Shown here piece by piece: positions 1 to 12,400 of a stretch of 64,000 nt of DNA. The notes beneath the pieces were generated by a model. The model searched no databases. It was not told where the DNA came from and saw nothing but the letters and a program-made list of their open reading frames with translations. The position numbers and the translations under genes are program-made. How positions within the stretch are numbered: the first letter of the stretch is position 1; each line of letters starts with the position of its first letter. Origin of the DNA: an uncultured Steroidobacter sp. (GTDB lineage Bacteria > Pseudomonadota > Gammaproteobacteria > Steroidobacterales > Steroidobacteraceae); contig NZ_CALFXI010000073.1 in the NCBI RefSeq assembly GCF_937958065.1, positions 35,390 through 99,389 on the forward strand, given 5' to 3'.

Positions 1-2106
1 CGCGTCACGCAGCCGTCGGGCACGTGCGCGGGTGGTGTCCCGATTCGGCAAGTCCATCGGCAGACGTTTCGGCATCCACCGCAATCCGAGCAGCAGCAAC
101 ACGGTCGTCACGGCTTCCACGCTCACTTGCGTCAGCGCCAGATCCGGTGCGGAGAACCAGGCAAACGTGAGCGATGTGACCAGACCGGCACAGCCCACCA
201 TGATCAGCGCCGCGAGGCGATGGAACTTCGCTTGCAACGCCGCGCCGATGGCGCAAGCGCCGCCCACGAGCCACAGCAGCGCGAAGGCAGGATCGATGGT
301 CGCCAGATGGGTGCTGACGTCGATGCCCAGATGACCCGTCGTCGCCACCGCCGCCAGGGCGATGATGAAGAACACGATCAGCGCCAGCTGAGTCTGCAGT
401 CGCGTCGAGGACATGATGCGCGCCAGCGTGGTCGCGGCCCGGACCAGCGTGACGCGCGTGACCGCGAAGGCGCGCTTGCCATCGAAGCGCCGGAACAACG
501 GCGTCAACACGCCGACCGGATGTCCCTGGCGCGTCAGGAACAGATGAATCGCGATGCCGCCGATGAACGCCGCCGCGCTCATCATCAGCGGCGTGTTCAG
601 GCCATGCCATACCGCCAGGCTGTATTTGGGCATGCGGCCATCGACCAGGATGGAGCGCGTCGCCAGTTCGAGCACCGGGCCGACGGTGATCGCCGGCAGC
701 GTTCCCACGAGCAAACAGGCCAGCACCAGGGTCGCGCTCGGCAACAACATCCAGCGCGTCGGCTCGTGGGGTTCGCGCGGCAACTCGCCGGGCGCCTTGC
801 CGAAGAACACCTGGCGGATGAAACGCGCCGAGTACGCTACGCTGAACATGCCTGCCACCGTGGCCACGGCCGGCAAGGCAATCCGCACCCACAGCTCTTC
901 GCCCGCGAAGATGGTCTCGGCGAAGAACATCTCCTTGGACAAGAACCCGTTCAGCAGCGGCACGCCCGCCATGGCCGCGGCCGCGACGATGGCCAGCGTC
1001 GCTGTGATGGGCATGGCGTGATACAGGCCGCCGAGACGTTGCAGATCACGCGTACCTGTCTCGTGGTCCACGATGCCAGCCGCCATGAACAGCGACGCCT
1101 TGAAGGTGGCGTGATTGAGCATGTGGAACACGGCGGCGACCAGCGCGAGCGGGCTGTTCATGCCCAGCAGCAGCGTGATCAGCCCGAGATGACTGATGGT
1201 GGAATAAGCCAGCACTCCTTTCATGTCGCGCTGGAAGGTGGCCGCATAGGCACCGAGCAGCAGCGACGCGAGCCCGGCGCTGCACACGATCGCGAACCAC
1301 ACATCGGTGCCCGACAGCACCGGCCACATGCGCGCCAGCAGAAACACGCCGGCTTTGACCATGGTCGCCGAGTGCAGATACGCCGACACCGGCGTCGGCG
1401 CGGCCATGGCCCGGGGCAGCCAGAAATGGAACGGGAACTGCGCGCTCTTGGTGAATGCGCCGAGCAGAACCAGGACGACGATCCAGGGATAGAACTCGTG
1501 CGCACGGATCGCCTGCGTCGCCGCGAGCACATCATCCAGCTCGTAGCCGCCCGCGATGTGACCGAGCATCAGTACCGCCGCAAGCAAGCACGTGCCACCG
1601 GCCGCGGTCACTGTCAGCGCCATGCGCGCTCCAGCTCGTGCATCGGCGCGGTGATACCAATAGGCGATCAGCACGAACGAGGTGAAGCTGGTCAGCTCCC
1701 AGAACACCACCAGCTGGATGAGATTGCCCGACAGCACCACGCCGAGCATCGAGCCCATGAATGCCAGCAGGAAGGAGAAGAAGCGCGGCACGGGATCGGC
1801 GGGGGACATGTAGTAGCGCGCGTAGACCACCACCAGCGCGCCGATCACCGTCACCATCATCGCGAACATCCACGCGAAGCCGTCGAGGCGCAGGCCGAAC
1901 GACAGCCCATATTGGGGCATCCAGTCGACCGAGACGCGCAGCACCTCGCCCGCCGCCATTTCCGGGTAGAGCCTGCCGAGCAGGATGGCACAGGAAATGG
2001 CCACTGCAGCCGCGAGCCACGCCTCCACGTTGCGAGCGTTGGCGCGGAACAGGCCGGCGCCCAGAGCGCCGAGGAACGGTAGCAGCAGTACGAGATAGAG
2101 AGTCAT
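1..2106 (-). CDS. mrpA: Mrp-type Na+/H+ antiporter subunit A (partial, 3' end outside window)
   Basis: The first 702 codons of a polytopic membrane protein are present and the reading frame is still open at the window edge. It belongs to the NuoL/MrpA family, the large proton-translocating subunit of the multisubunit cation/proton antiporter in the inner membrane. Visible family features are the TM5 glutamate (about E137, in VVFWELTS), the TM7 lysine (about K220, in TKSAQFPFHFWLP) and the following YLHSATMVKAG segment (H245, K251). The segment LTQVSVEAVTTVLLLLGLRW near residue 675 is typical of the MrpA C-terminal extension rather than of NuoL. It follows the universal stress gene by 69 bp on the same strand and is probably in one operon with it and the P-type ATPase. 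Further mrp subunits are expected beyond position 1. Confidence 0.85.
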   Translation of the reverse strand, partial: MTLYLVLLLPFLGALGAGLFRANARNVEAWLAAAVAISCAILLGRLYPEMAAGEVLRVSVDWMPQYGLSFGLRLDGFAWMFAMMVTVIGALVVVYARYYMSPADPVPRFFSFLLAFMGSMLGVVLSGNLIQLVVFWELTSFTSFVLIAYWYHRADARAGARMALTVTAAGGTCLLAAVLMLGHIAGGYELDDVLAATQAIRAHEFYPWIVVLVLLGAFTKSAQFPFHFWLPRAMAAPTPVSAYLHSATMVKAGVFLLARMWPVLSGTDVWFAIVCSAGLASLLLGAYAATFQRDMKGVLAYSTISHLGLITLLLGMNSPLALVAAVFHMLNHATFKASLFMAAGIVDHETGTRDLQRLGGLYHAMPITATLAIVAAAAMAGVPLLNGFLSKEMFFAETIFAGEELWVRIALPAVATVAGMFSVAYSARFIRQVFFGKAPGELPREPHEPTRWMLLPSATLVLACLLVGTLPAITVGPVLELATRSILVDGRMPKYSLAVWHGLNTPLMMSAAAFIGGIAIHLFLTRQGHPVGVLTPLFRRFDGKRAFAVTRVTLVRAATTLARIMSSTRLQTQLALIVFFIIALAAVATTGHLGIDVSTHLATIDPAFALLWLVGGACAIGAALQAKFHRLAALIMVGCAGLVTSLTFAWFSAPDLALTQVSVEAVTTVLLLLGLRWMPKRLPMDLPNRDTTRARARRLRDA

Positions 2107-2175
2107 CAGGCGCAATGCTGCATGACTCAGCCCCGCGTGGGTAGTCACTCGGAGCAATTCATCGAAAATCCCCGC

Positions 2176-3057
2176 TCAGTGGGACGGCACGATGGCGACG
2201 TCGCACCGGGCCAGCTCGATGGTCCGCCGCGCGAGGCTGCCGAGCAGGAACTCCGACCACCACGACCGACCCTGCTTGCCCATGACGATCAGATTACTGC
2301 CCAGTTCCTCGGCCTTGCCGGCGATCATCGTGCGCGCATCGCCCACCTCGATGCGCACGTGGATGTCTTTCACATCGGGCGCGCGTGCCAGGAACTCTCG
2401 CATCTCGGCCTCGACTTCGAGCCGCATGGAATGGCGATAGTGCGCAATCGCTTCTTCGGACACTCCGGCCGAGGTCAAGCGTCCCGCGAACGGCGGGTCA
2501 TACACGTGCAACACGTGTAACACGGCCCCAGGCGCCAGCACTCGCGCATAGCGGAGCGCTCGCAGCGAATGATCCGAAAAATCCACCGGCACGAGCACCG
2601 ACTCATACTTGATGCGCGAGTCCTGCTTGGACACCAGCAGCGGGCACTGAACCCGCCGCGCGATGCGCTCCGCGGTGGCACCGAGGAGCAGATCCTTCGC
2701 GGGATTCAGTCCGCGGGCACCCAATACGAGCAGATCCGATCTCGCCGCCATCGCCAGTACCGCATCGTTGACCTCGCCGATCTCCACGATGCATTCGCCC
2801 GACGCGCCACTGGCCGCGACCACATCACCCGCCAGCGCTTCGAGCCTTTGCCGGGCCTCGGCCACGAGCACGGCATCATCGCTCGATTCGGATGGCGAGA
2901 ACCGCTGCAGGGCCTTCACCGATGCTCTGTCCAGGACATGCAGCAGTTGCAGGGCCGCCCCATGCTCCCGCGCAAGCGCACCGGCGCGGAGCACGGCACG
3001 ATGCGAGTACATCGAGAAATCGGTGGCCACGACGATTTTTCCGATCGATGTGCTCAT
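2176..3057 (-). CDS. Tandem-domain universal stress protein (UspA family)
   Basis: This 293-residue cytoplasmic protein has two UspA domains (about residues 1-140 and 145-290). Both end in the nucleotide-binding pattern G-2x-G-9x-G-S/A: GARG then GAT in the first half, GKQG then GSL in the second. ATP-binding Usp proteins of this type modulate stress or transport functions. The start at 3057 is supported by GAGGAG a few bases upstream. It also forms an ATGA overlap with the stop of the upstream P-type ATPase, so translation is probably coupled. The antiporter gene follows 69 bp downstream, so this Usp is likely a partner or sensor for ion homeostasis, although that role is inferred only from context. 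Confidence 0.88.
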   Translation of the reverse strand: MSTSIGKIVVATDFSMYSHRAVLRAGALAREHGAALQLLHVLDRASVKALQRFSPSESSDDAVLVAEARQRLEALAGDVVAASGASGECIVEIGEVNDAVLAMAARSDLLVLGARGLNPAKDLLLGATAERIARRVQCPLLVSKQDSRIKYESVLVPVDFSDHSLRALRYARVLAPGAVLHVLHVYDPPFAGRLTSAGVSEEAIAHYRHSMRLEVEAEMREFLARAPDVKDIHVRIEVGDARTMIAGKAEELGSNLIVMGKQGRSWWSEFLLGSLARRTIELARCDVAIVPSH

Positions 3058-5801
3058 AGGCTTTCTCCTCGTAGTTCCTGCGGCGCGCCCCACCGATGGT
3101 ACTGCTCACGGCGCCCGCGCGAGCGCTGAATCAACTTTTCAACCTCGGCCACGACGAACACGAACACGCCCGCCAGGAGCACCCGCCCCCATTCCGCCGC
3201 GGACAAACCGGTGGTGCCGAATACGGTCTGGAAGGGCGCCCAGTACGTAAACGCGAGCTGCAGCAGCGCGCATACGGCAATCGCCATCAGGACGTAGGGA
3301 TTGCCCAGTAAACCACGGCGCGACAGCACCGTTGCGTGGATGAAGCGGCTGTTCACCAGATAGAACATCTCGCTCACCACGATGGCGTTCACAGCCATGG
3401 TGCGCGCCGCTTCCAGCGCCGCGCCACGCTGCATTTCCCACATGAACAACCCGAGCGCGGCCACCATCATCAACGCCGATACCATCAGGATGCGCCAGAC
3501 GAAGAAACCGCTCAGCAGACGCTCGTCTGGAGCACGCGGCCGCCGTCGCATGACATCGTCCTCGGCGGCCTCGAACGCGAGCGCGAGACCGAGCGTGCTG
3601 GAAGTGACCATGTTGATCCACAAAATCTGCGCGGGCGTCATCGGCAATGTCAGCTCGAACAGGATCGCGACTACGACCACCAGCGCTTCGCCGCCATTGG
3701 TGGGCAACATGAAGAGAATGAACTTCTTGATGTTGTCGTAAACCGCGCGCCCCTCGCGGATCGCGTTGCCGATGGTCGCGAAGTTATCGTCCGCGAGGAC
3801 CATGTCCGCTGCTTCCTTCGCGGCATCCGTGCCCTTGCGCCCCATCGCGACGCCAATGTCAGCGCGCTTCAGCGCAGGCGCGTCGTTGACGCCGTCGCCG
3901 GTCATCGCGACGACATCGCCGTTCGCTTGCAGCGCTTGTACGAGCCGCAGCTTGTGTTCGGGACTCGCGCGCGCGTACACGTCGATGCTCTCCACCGTGG
4001 CACGCAGCGCCTCATCGTCCAGCACTTCTACTTCGGCGCCTGTCAGAGCCGGACTGCCACGACCGATACCGAGTTGAGCGCCGATTGCTCGCGCAGTATC
4101 GGCGTGATCACCCGTGATCATCTTCACTCGCACGCCCGCCGCGTGACACTGAGCCACGGCGGCAATCGCTTCCTCACGCGGCGGATCGATCATTCCGAGC
4201 AGCGCGACCAGTGTGCAGCCATGCTCGACGTCATCGGGCGCGAGCTGACGTTGCGATCGATCGAGGGATTTGCAGGCCAGCGCGAGGATGCGCATGCCGC
4301 GACCGGCGAGATCGGAGATCCCGCGGCGCCAGTAATCGACATCGATCTCCCCGGGCCCCGTGCGATCCATCTGCGACGCGCATTTGCTCATGATCACTTC
4401 GGGCGCGCCTTTCAGATAGACGATTGCGGCGCCGCGCGGGTCGGCATGCAACGTGGCCATGAAGCGATGCTCGGACTCGAACGGAATCACATCCGTGCGC
4501 GGCATTCCGCTGCGCGCAGCCTCCAGATCGATGCCGGCTTTCACACCGAATGTGAGTAACGCGCCCTCGGTCGGATCGCCCGCGATGGTCCATCCGGCTT
4601 GCGACGGATGCAGCGCGGCGTCGTTACACAACACGGCGCAACGAGCAGCTTCGAGCAAGACAGGATCCTGCTGAACCGCTACCTCCTGGCGAGCAAACAG
4701 GATGGCCCCGCTCGGCTCGTAGCCCACGCCGTCGACCTCGAACACACCGGGCGCGGCGACGACTCGCTGCACTGTCATTTCATTCTTGGTCAGCGTGCCG
4801 GTCTTGTCGGAGCAGACCACAGTGACGGCGCCCAATGTTTCCACCGCGGGCAACTTGCGCACGATCGCATTTCTGCGTGCCATCCGCTGCACGCCCAAGG
4901 CAAGTGTCACCGTCATGATCGCCGGCAATCCTTCCGGAATCGCCGACGCCGCCAGCGCGACGACCATCATGAACATGTCGCTGGCGCCGTGGCCGCGCCA
5001 CCAGACACCCACCAGGAATGTCGCCGCCGACAGCACCAGAATCGCCACGGCCAGCCAACGGCTGAACTGGGCGATCTGCCGCACCAGCGGCGTGGACACC
5101 TCCTCGACCGCGGCGATCATCGCGCCGATGCCGCCCAATTCGGTGCGGACACCCGTCGCGACCACTATTCCCGTCGCACTCCCCGACGCGACCACTGAGC
5201 CGGAGTACAGCATGCATCGCCGTTCCGCGAGCACCGCCGAGCCATCGACGGGCGCGGCCGATTTGGCCACCGTGACCGATTCACCGGTCAGCAGCGACTC
5301 GTCCACGCGGACATTCCTGGCGCTGACGATGCGAAGATCGGCCGGAATCCGGTCGCCCGACGCGACCGCAACGACGTCGCCCGGAACGAGCTCCTCGGCG
5401 AACACCTCCACGCGCTTGCCGTCACGAACCGCCAGCGCATGCAGCGAGAGCATCTGCCGAATGGCATCGAGCGCGGTTTCCGCCTTGCCTTCCTGGATGA
5501 ATCCGATGATCGCGTTGACCACCACCGCCGCCAGCAGCACGCCCGTGTCGAGCCAGTGACGAAGCGTCAGCGTGATGACCGCCGCGGCGAGCATCACGTA
5601 GATCAGGACATTGTGAAATTGGCGCAGCAGCCGCAGCCAGGCCGGGCGCCGGTGGCGAGCGGGCAATTTGTTGGGGCCGAACCGCCGCAGCCGTTCGGTG
5701 GCCGCGTGCGCGGACAACCCGCCGTCTGCATCGGTGCCGAGGCGTTGCACTACCTCGGAAATCTGCATGGCGTGCCATGCCTGGTTCGATTCGTGGTTCA
5801 C
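3054..5801 (-). CDS. P-type cation-transporting ATPase (P2, SERCA/PMR1-like)
   Basis: This is a full-length P2-type ATPase of about 915 residues that pumps a cation across the inner membrane. It shows the actuator motif LLTGES, the PEGLPA membrane motif typical of Ca2+/Na+-type pumps, the phosphorylation site CSDKTGTLTKNEMT and the hinge motif GDGVNDAPALK. A C-terminal cation-ATPase domain provides the last four membrane helices. The start is uncertain. The GTG at 5801 keeps the N-terminal WHAM segment common to the family, ATG 5768 would remove it, and an in-frame ATG lies at 5870. No heavy-metal-binding N-terminal domain is present, so it is not a CopA/ZntA-type pump. Its stop overlaps the start of the Usp gene. 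The transported ion cannot be decided from sequence alone. Confidence 0.9.
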   Translation of the reverse strand: MNHESNQAWHAMQISEVVQRLGTDADGGLSAHAATERLRRFGPNKLPARHRRPAWLRLLRQFHNVLIYVMLAAAVITLTLRHWLDTGVLLAAVVVNAIIGFIQEGKAETALDAIRQMLSLHALAVRDGKRVEVFAEELVPGDVVAVASGDRIPADLRIVSARNVRVDESLLTGESVTVAKSAAPVDGSAVLAERRCMLYSGSVVASGSATGIVVATGVRTELGGIGAMIAAVEEVSTPLVRQIAQFSRWLAVAILVLSAATFLVGVWWRGHGASDMFMMVVALAASAIPEGLPAIMTVTLALGVQRMARRNAIVRKLPAVETLGAVTVVCSDKTGTLTKNEMTVQRVVAAPGVFEVDGVGYEPSGAILFARQEVAVQQDPVLLEAARCAVLCNDAALHPSQAGWTIAGDPTEGALLTFGVKAGIDLEAARSGMPRTDVIPFESEHRFMATLHADPRGAAIVYLKGAPEVIMSKCASQMDRTGPGEIDVDYWRRGISDLAGRGMRILALACKSLDRSQRQLAPDDVEHGCTLVALLGMIDPPREEAIAAVAQCHAAGVRVKMITGDHADTARAIGAQLGIGRGSPALTGAEVEVLDDEALRATVESIDVYARASPEHKLRLVQALQANGDVVAMTGDGVNDAPALKRADIGVAMGRKGTDAAKEAADMVLADDNFATIGNAIREGRAVYDNIKKFILFMLPTNGGEALVVVVAILFELTLPMTPAQILWINMVTSSTLGLALAFEAAEDDVMRRRPRAPDERLLSGFFVWRILMVSALMMVAALGLFMWEMQRGAALEAARTMAVNAIVVSEMFYLVNSRFIHATVLSRRGLLGNPYVLMAIAVCALLQLAFTYWAPFQTVFGTTGLSAAEWGRVLLAGVFVFVVAEVEKLIQRSRGRREQYHRWGAPQELRGESL

Positions 5802-6019
5802 CCCATCACAGACGTTCCCGAAGCTCCTGACCTGCTGGCGCGCACAGTGCCGACATCGGGGCCCTTGCAACCATGCGGGGAAGGCGCTAGCAAGTACGGG
5901 ATTCCAGGCAGAGCGTGAAAAATCGGCCCATCCCGGAGCGCGCCGATGGCTGTATCATTCCGCTCCTTGCGCGCGTCCGCGCCCGTTCGACAAGCCTAGA
6001 GGAAGAGCCACGTAAGCCC

Positions 6020-7696
<1,677 letters not shown>

Positions 7697-7737
7697 GGAA
7701 CCGGCCAATGAGGGCGCTGACAGGGACGGCTTGAGGC

Positions 7738-8391
7738 GTGATCTCGAACGCAGTCATTCTGATCATCGCCCTGTTCGGACTGTTGCTGCTGATACTCGCG
7801 TGTCAGCGGCTGTTCCGCGCCCGCCTGCTCGCGGCCGGCGGCAGTGCCCTCACAGGGTCGCTGCTGCTGGCCGTCGCTGCATTGCTGTTCCTGGTCTCCT
7901 CGAATCTGCACACGTACGCTCGCCTGACTCTGGAGCGGCCGGTCGCCGAGATCGTGTTCGAACAACGCGCCCCGCAGACGTTCAACGCCACGCTCACGCA
8001 GGTGCCGAACGGCGAGATCCAGATGTTCGTTCTGTCCGGCGACGAGTGGCAGCTCGATGCGCGCGTGCTGAAGTGGAAAGGCTGGGCGAACCTGTTCGGC
8101 CTCGACGCCCAGTACCGCCTGGAACGGGTCAGCGGCCGGTATCGCGACATCACTCAGGAACGTACCGCTGCGCGCACGGTATATCCGCTCGCCGAAAACC
8201 CCGGCCTGGATTTGTGGCAGATCACGCTGGACAAGCCCGATCGGCTGCCCTTCGTGGACGCCGTCTATGGCAATGCCGCTTATATGCCGATGTCCGACGG
8301 CGCCCGTTACGAGATTTCGATCACCCAGACGGGCCTGATCGCCCGTCCGGTGAATACCGCGGCTCAGCAGGCCGCCGGCAGCTGGAAATAA
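7738..8391 (+). CDS. Conserved membrane protein of unknown function
   Basis: This 217-residue protein starts with GTG, 41 bp after ettA. It has two N-terminal hydrophobic segments (about residues 4-22 and 34-56) and then a soluble domain that is probably periplasmic. The soluble part contains WKGWANLFGLDAQYRLERVSG and YPLAENPGLDLW stretches that look like conserved blocks of a family known only as hypothetical or loosely annotated efflux-related proteins. No catalytic motif is visible and I cannot assign a function. It converges on the yidB pair with only 7 bp between the stop codons. Confidence 0.72.
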   Translation: MISNAVILIIALFGLLLLILACQRLFRARLLAAGGSALTGSLLLAVAALLFLVSSNLHTYARLTLERPVAEIVFEQRAPQTFNATLTQVPNGEIQMFVLSGDEWQLDARVLKWKGWANLFGLDAQYRLERVSGRYRDITQERTAARTVYPLAENPGLDLWQITLDKPDRLPFVDAVYGNAAYMPMSDGARYEISITQTGLIARPVNTAAQQAAGSWK

Positions 8392-8398
8392 ACTCGAA

Positions 8399-8821
8399 TC
8401 AGCCGAGCAGTTTTCCCAACGACGACAGCGCCGAGCCCAGGTCGGCCTGCGACGGCAGCTTGCCGCCGGAACTGAGCTTGTCGATCACCGAGGGCAACAA
8501 GCTCGCAAGGACGTTGGAAGCGTCGCCTTCGCTCAGCCCGGCTCGCGTCCCCAGGTCCGCGACGGTGCCCGAGCCGAGCACCTGCTTCACCTGTTCGCCG
8601 GAGATCGGCAGGTTCTGGCCGTTACCGAGCCAGGACTGCAGCACATTGCCGAGTCCTGCGCTCTGGAAAGCGTTGGTGAGATTGCTCAGCGCGCCGGGCT
8701 GGCTGAGCATACCGATCAACTGCTGTAACAGAACCGCGCTGGCGCCAGCGCCCTGGCCGCCAGCCTGGCCCGAGCCGAGCATACCCCCGACCGCGCCGCC
8801 GATTTGATCAAGCAACCCCAT
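8399..8821 (-). CDS. yidB: YidB-family (DUF937) protein, copy 1
   Basis: This small 140-residue glycine/alanine/leucine-rich protein begins MGLLDQIGG and belongs to the YidB/DUF937 family of unknown function. The start at 8821 is set by GGAGGA on the minus strand a few bases upstream; the longer open frame has no family similarity. The C-terminal hundred residues (PGALSNLTNAF, NLPISGEQVKQ, GTVADLG, KLPSQADL) are close to identical to the upstream neighbour at 8988-9401, so the two are tandem duplicates. No signal peptide or membrane helix is evident. Confidence 0.85.
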   Translation of the reverse strand: MGLLDQIGGAVGGMLGSGQAGGQGAGASAVLLQQLIGMLSQPGALSNLTNAFQSAGLGNVLQSWLGNGQNLPISGEQVKQVLGSGTVADLGTRAGLSEGDASNVLASLLPSVIDKLSSGGKLPSQADLGSALSSLGKLLG

Positions 8822-8987
8822 GCCAAGTCCTCCGCGTAAGACAAACACGCTGGAGTATATGTGCCCGGGGCCTACCCGCCACATCCGCACATGGCGCGGC
8901 TCGTTCGCTCGGGGATCGTCGATGTGCAAATCGGCGCGTCGAACCCAGCCAGGTGGCGCGATGGCCGGCAGCTGGGAACGGCGTCGC

Positions 8988-9401
8988 TCAGTGGAACAGT
9001 TTTCCCAGCGACGACAGCGACGAGCTCAGATCGCTCTGTGACGGCAGCTTGCCGTCCGGCGTCAGCTTGTCGACCACTTGCGGCAACATGCCGGCGAGCG
9101 CATTCGACGCGTCCGATTCGTTCATGCCGGCGCGTGCGCCCAGGTCGGCCACCGTGCCCGATCCCAGCGCCTGTTTCACCTGCTCGCCGGAGATGGGCAG
9201 GTTCTGACCCTTGCCTATCCACGACTGCACCACGTTGCCCAGGCCAGCGCTCTGGAAGGAATTGGTGAGATTGCTCAGCGCGCCGGGTGCGCCGAGCATG
9301 CCGATGACCTGTTGCAAGAGTCCCTTGTTCGCGCCCTCGCTCTGGCCGCTGGCCTGCCCGTGTCCTCCGAGCATGCCGCCGATTTGATCGAGCAGTCCCA
9401 T
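8988..9401 (-). CDS. yidB: YidB-family (DUF937) protein, copy 2
   Basis: This 137-residue paralogue of the neighbouring yidB has the same MGLLDQIGG start and GGAGGG ribosome-binding site. By eye about three quarters of aligned positions agree over the C-terminal 99 residues. The N-terminal linker differs (GGHGQASGQSEGANKG here). The function of the family is unknown. The two copies are separated by 166 bp, enough for a second promoter, and lie downstream of purL on the same strand. Confidence 0.85.
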   Translation of the reverse strand: MGLLDQIGGMLGGHGQASGQSEGANKGLLQQVIGMLGAPGALSNLTNSFQSAGLGNVVQSWIGKGQNLPISGEQVKQALGSGTVADLGARAGMNESDASNALAGMLPQVVDKLTPDGKLPSQSDLSSSLSSLGKLFH

Positions 9402-9482
9402 GGGGTGCCCTCCACGTCAGTCGAAGAGGGCGCGACTATATGCCCCTGATGCGAGGCGCCCGCATCCGCAGTTGGTGCAGCA

Positions 9483-12400
9483 TCAGCCCACCCAGACGCG
9501 GGCGTTCCGGAAGATTCGCATCCACGGGCTGTCCTCGCCCCACCCATCCGGATGCCACGAGTTCTGGAACGTGCGATACACGCGCTCCGGGTGCGGCATC
9601 AGCAATGTCACGCGGCCGTCCGGCGTCGTGATGCCGGTGAGACCGCGAGGCGAGCCGTTGGGATTCGCGGGATAGCGTTCGGTCGCGTTGCCGTAGTTGT
9701 CGACGAAGCGCAGCGACATGAGGTTCGCGCCGATCAGCGCGTCGATGTTGCCGCGACCCGCGAAGTCCGCATAACCCTCACCGTGCGCGACGGCGATCGG
9801 CATGCGCGAGCCTTCCATGCCGGCGAAGAACAGCGACGGCGATTTCACCACTTCGACCAGGCTCAAGCGACCCTCGAACTGTTCGGAACGATTGCGCACG
9901 AACTTCGGCCAATGTTCCGTGCCCGGAATCAGCTCGCGCAGCGCCGCCATCATCTGACAGCCGTTGCAAACGCCGAGCGAGAACGTTTCGAAGCGCTGGA
10001 AGAACTTCGTGAACGAATCGCGGAGTCGAGAATGGAACAGAATCGATTTCGCCCAGCCCTCGCCCGCCCCGAGCACGTCGCCATACGAGAAGCCGCCGCA
10101 AATCACCATGCCGCGGAATTCGTTCAGGTCGAAGCGGCCCGCGACCAGGTCGGTCATGTGCACATCGAACGGCGCGAAGCCGGCGCGATGGAACGCCGCC
10201 GCCATTTCGACATGGCTGTTCACGCCCTGCTCGCGCAGGATCGCCACCTTCGGCCGTGCGCCCTTGGCGATGAACGGCGCGGCGATGTCCTGATTCAGAT
10301 CGAAGCTGAGCTTGACGTTCAGACCCGGATTGTTCGGATCGGTGACCGTCTCGAACTGTTCCTGCGCGCCGCGCGGATTATCGCGCAGCTGCGTCATGCG
10401 GAAGCTGGTCTCCGACCACGCGCGATGCAGCTCGGTGCGCGACTCGTCCAACAGCGACTCGCCGCCGGAACGAACGCGCACGCGATCCTCTTTCGTCACG
10501 ACGCCGATGACCCGACTCATCGTGCCGAGCCCGTGCTTGTTCAGGGTCGCCATCACCCGCGCCAGATCATCCCTGCGAACCTGCAGCACCGCTCCCAGCT
10601 CTTCGCTGAACAGCGCGGCGACGCAATCGCGCACTTCGATGCCCAGATCGATGTCGACGCCGCAGTGTCCGGCGAACGCCATCTCGGCGAGCGTTGCAAA
10701 CAAACCGCCGTCGGAACGATCGTGATACGCGACGATGGAGCCGGCCTCGCGCAATTCGACGATCGCCGCGAAGAAGCTCGCGAGCACTTTCGGGTCGTCA
10801 CAATCGGGCGCTTCGTGTCCGAGCTTGCCGAACACCTGCGCGAGACAGGATCCGCCGAGGCGGTCGCGTCCCGCACCCAGATCGATCAGCACCAGATCGC
10901 TGTCGATTTCCGGGCGCAGTTGCGGCGTGAGCGTGCGACTCACATCGCGCACCGGCGCGAACGCCGAAACGATCAACGACAGCGGCGCGACCATCCGGCG
11001 AGGACCGTTGTCACTCTGCCAGGTCGTCTTCATCGACAACGAGTCCTTGCCGACCGGGATGGTGATCCCCAATGCCGGACAGAACTCCTCGCCGACGGCC
11101 TTCACCGTCGCATACAGATCCGCGTCTTCGCCGGGCTCGCCGCAAGCGGCCATCCAGTTCGCGGACAAGCGCACCTGATCGAGCGCGGCAACGTCCGCAG
11201 CAGCAATGTTTGTGACCGCTTCGGCCACCGCCATGCGACCGGAGGCCGGCGCATTCAGCAGCGCGAGCGGAGTGCGCTCGCCCATTGCCATCGCTTCACC
11301 CGTGGCCGACGTGTAATCACTGATCGTCACCGCGACGTCGCTGACCGGCACCTGCCACGGACCCACCATCGGATCGCGGCTGATCAAACCACCGACGGTG
11401 CGATCGCCAATCGTGATGAGGAAGGTCTTGTCCGCGATGGCCGGGAAGCGCAGCAGGCGATAGGCCGCGTCGCGCACATCGAGCCTGGCGCTCGTGAAGT
11501 CGTCGCCGAGCATCGGCAGGCGCTTCACGTCGCGCGTCATCTTCGGCGGCTTGCCGAGCATGACATCGAGCGGCAGATCCACCGGCGGATCTTTGAGCAG
11601 AGGGTCGCCGACCTTCAGCCAGCCATCGTCGGTGATATCGCCGACCACCGCGAACGGACACCGCTCGCGCTCGCACAGATCGGCGAAACGCTTCACGTCC
11701 TTGGCGTCGATCAACAGCACGTAGCGCTCCTGCGCTTCGTTACACCAGATCTCGACTGGCGACATGCCCGGCTCGACCGACGGCACGGTGCGCAGATCGA
11801 TACGACCCCCGCGGTTGTCGGTATGCGCCACCGATTCGGGAATCGCATTCGACAAGCCACCCGCGCCGACGTCGTGAATCAGCAGGATGGGATTGTCTTT
11901 ACCCATCGCCCAGCACTGATCGATGACTTCCTGCGCACGGCGCTGAATTTCAGGGTTGCCACGCTGCACGGAGGCGAAGTCGAGATCTTCGGTGCTGGCG
12001 CCGCTGCCGACCGAGGACGCCGCACCACCGCCCAGGCCGATGAGCATCGCCGGGCCGCCGAGCACGACGATCTTCGCGCCCGGAGGAATCTCCGACTTCT
12101 CGACATGCATGCGGCGCACGTTGCCGACGCCGCCCGCGATCATGATGGGCTTGTGATAGCCACGCAGTGTGGCGCGGGAGCCGGACTTGTCGGCCTCGGC
12201 TTCCAGCTCGAACGTACGGAAGTAACCGAGAATGTTCGGACGGCCGAACTCGTTGTTGAAGGCTGCAGCGCCGAGCGGCCCCTCGACCATGATGTCGAGC
12301 GCCGACGCGATGCGTCCCGGCTTGCCGAAATCCTTCTCCCAAGGCTGCTCGAAGCCGGGAATGCGCAGGTGAGAAACGGAGAACCCCGCGAGGCCCGCCT

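Noticed and set aside
127..2082. Long plus-strand open frame of 651 codons
   Set aside because: It is antisense to mrpA. Its translation is rich in Arg, His and Gln without any family motif, while the minus strand encodes a clear antiporter subunit.
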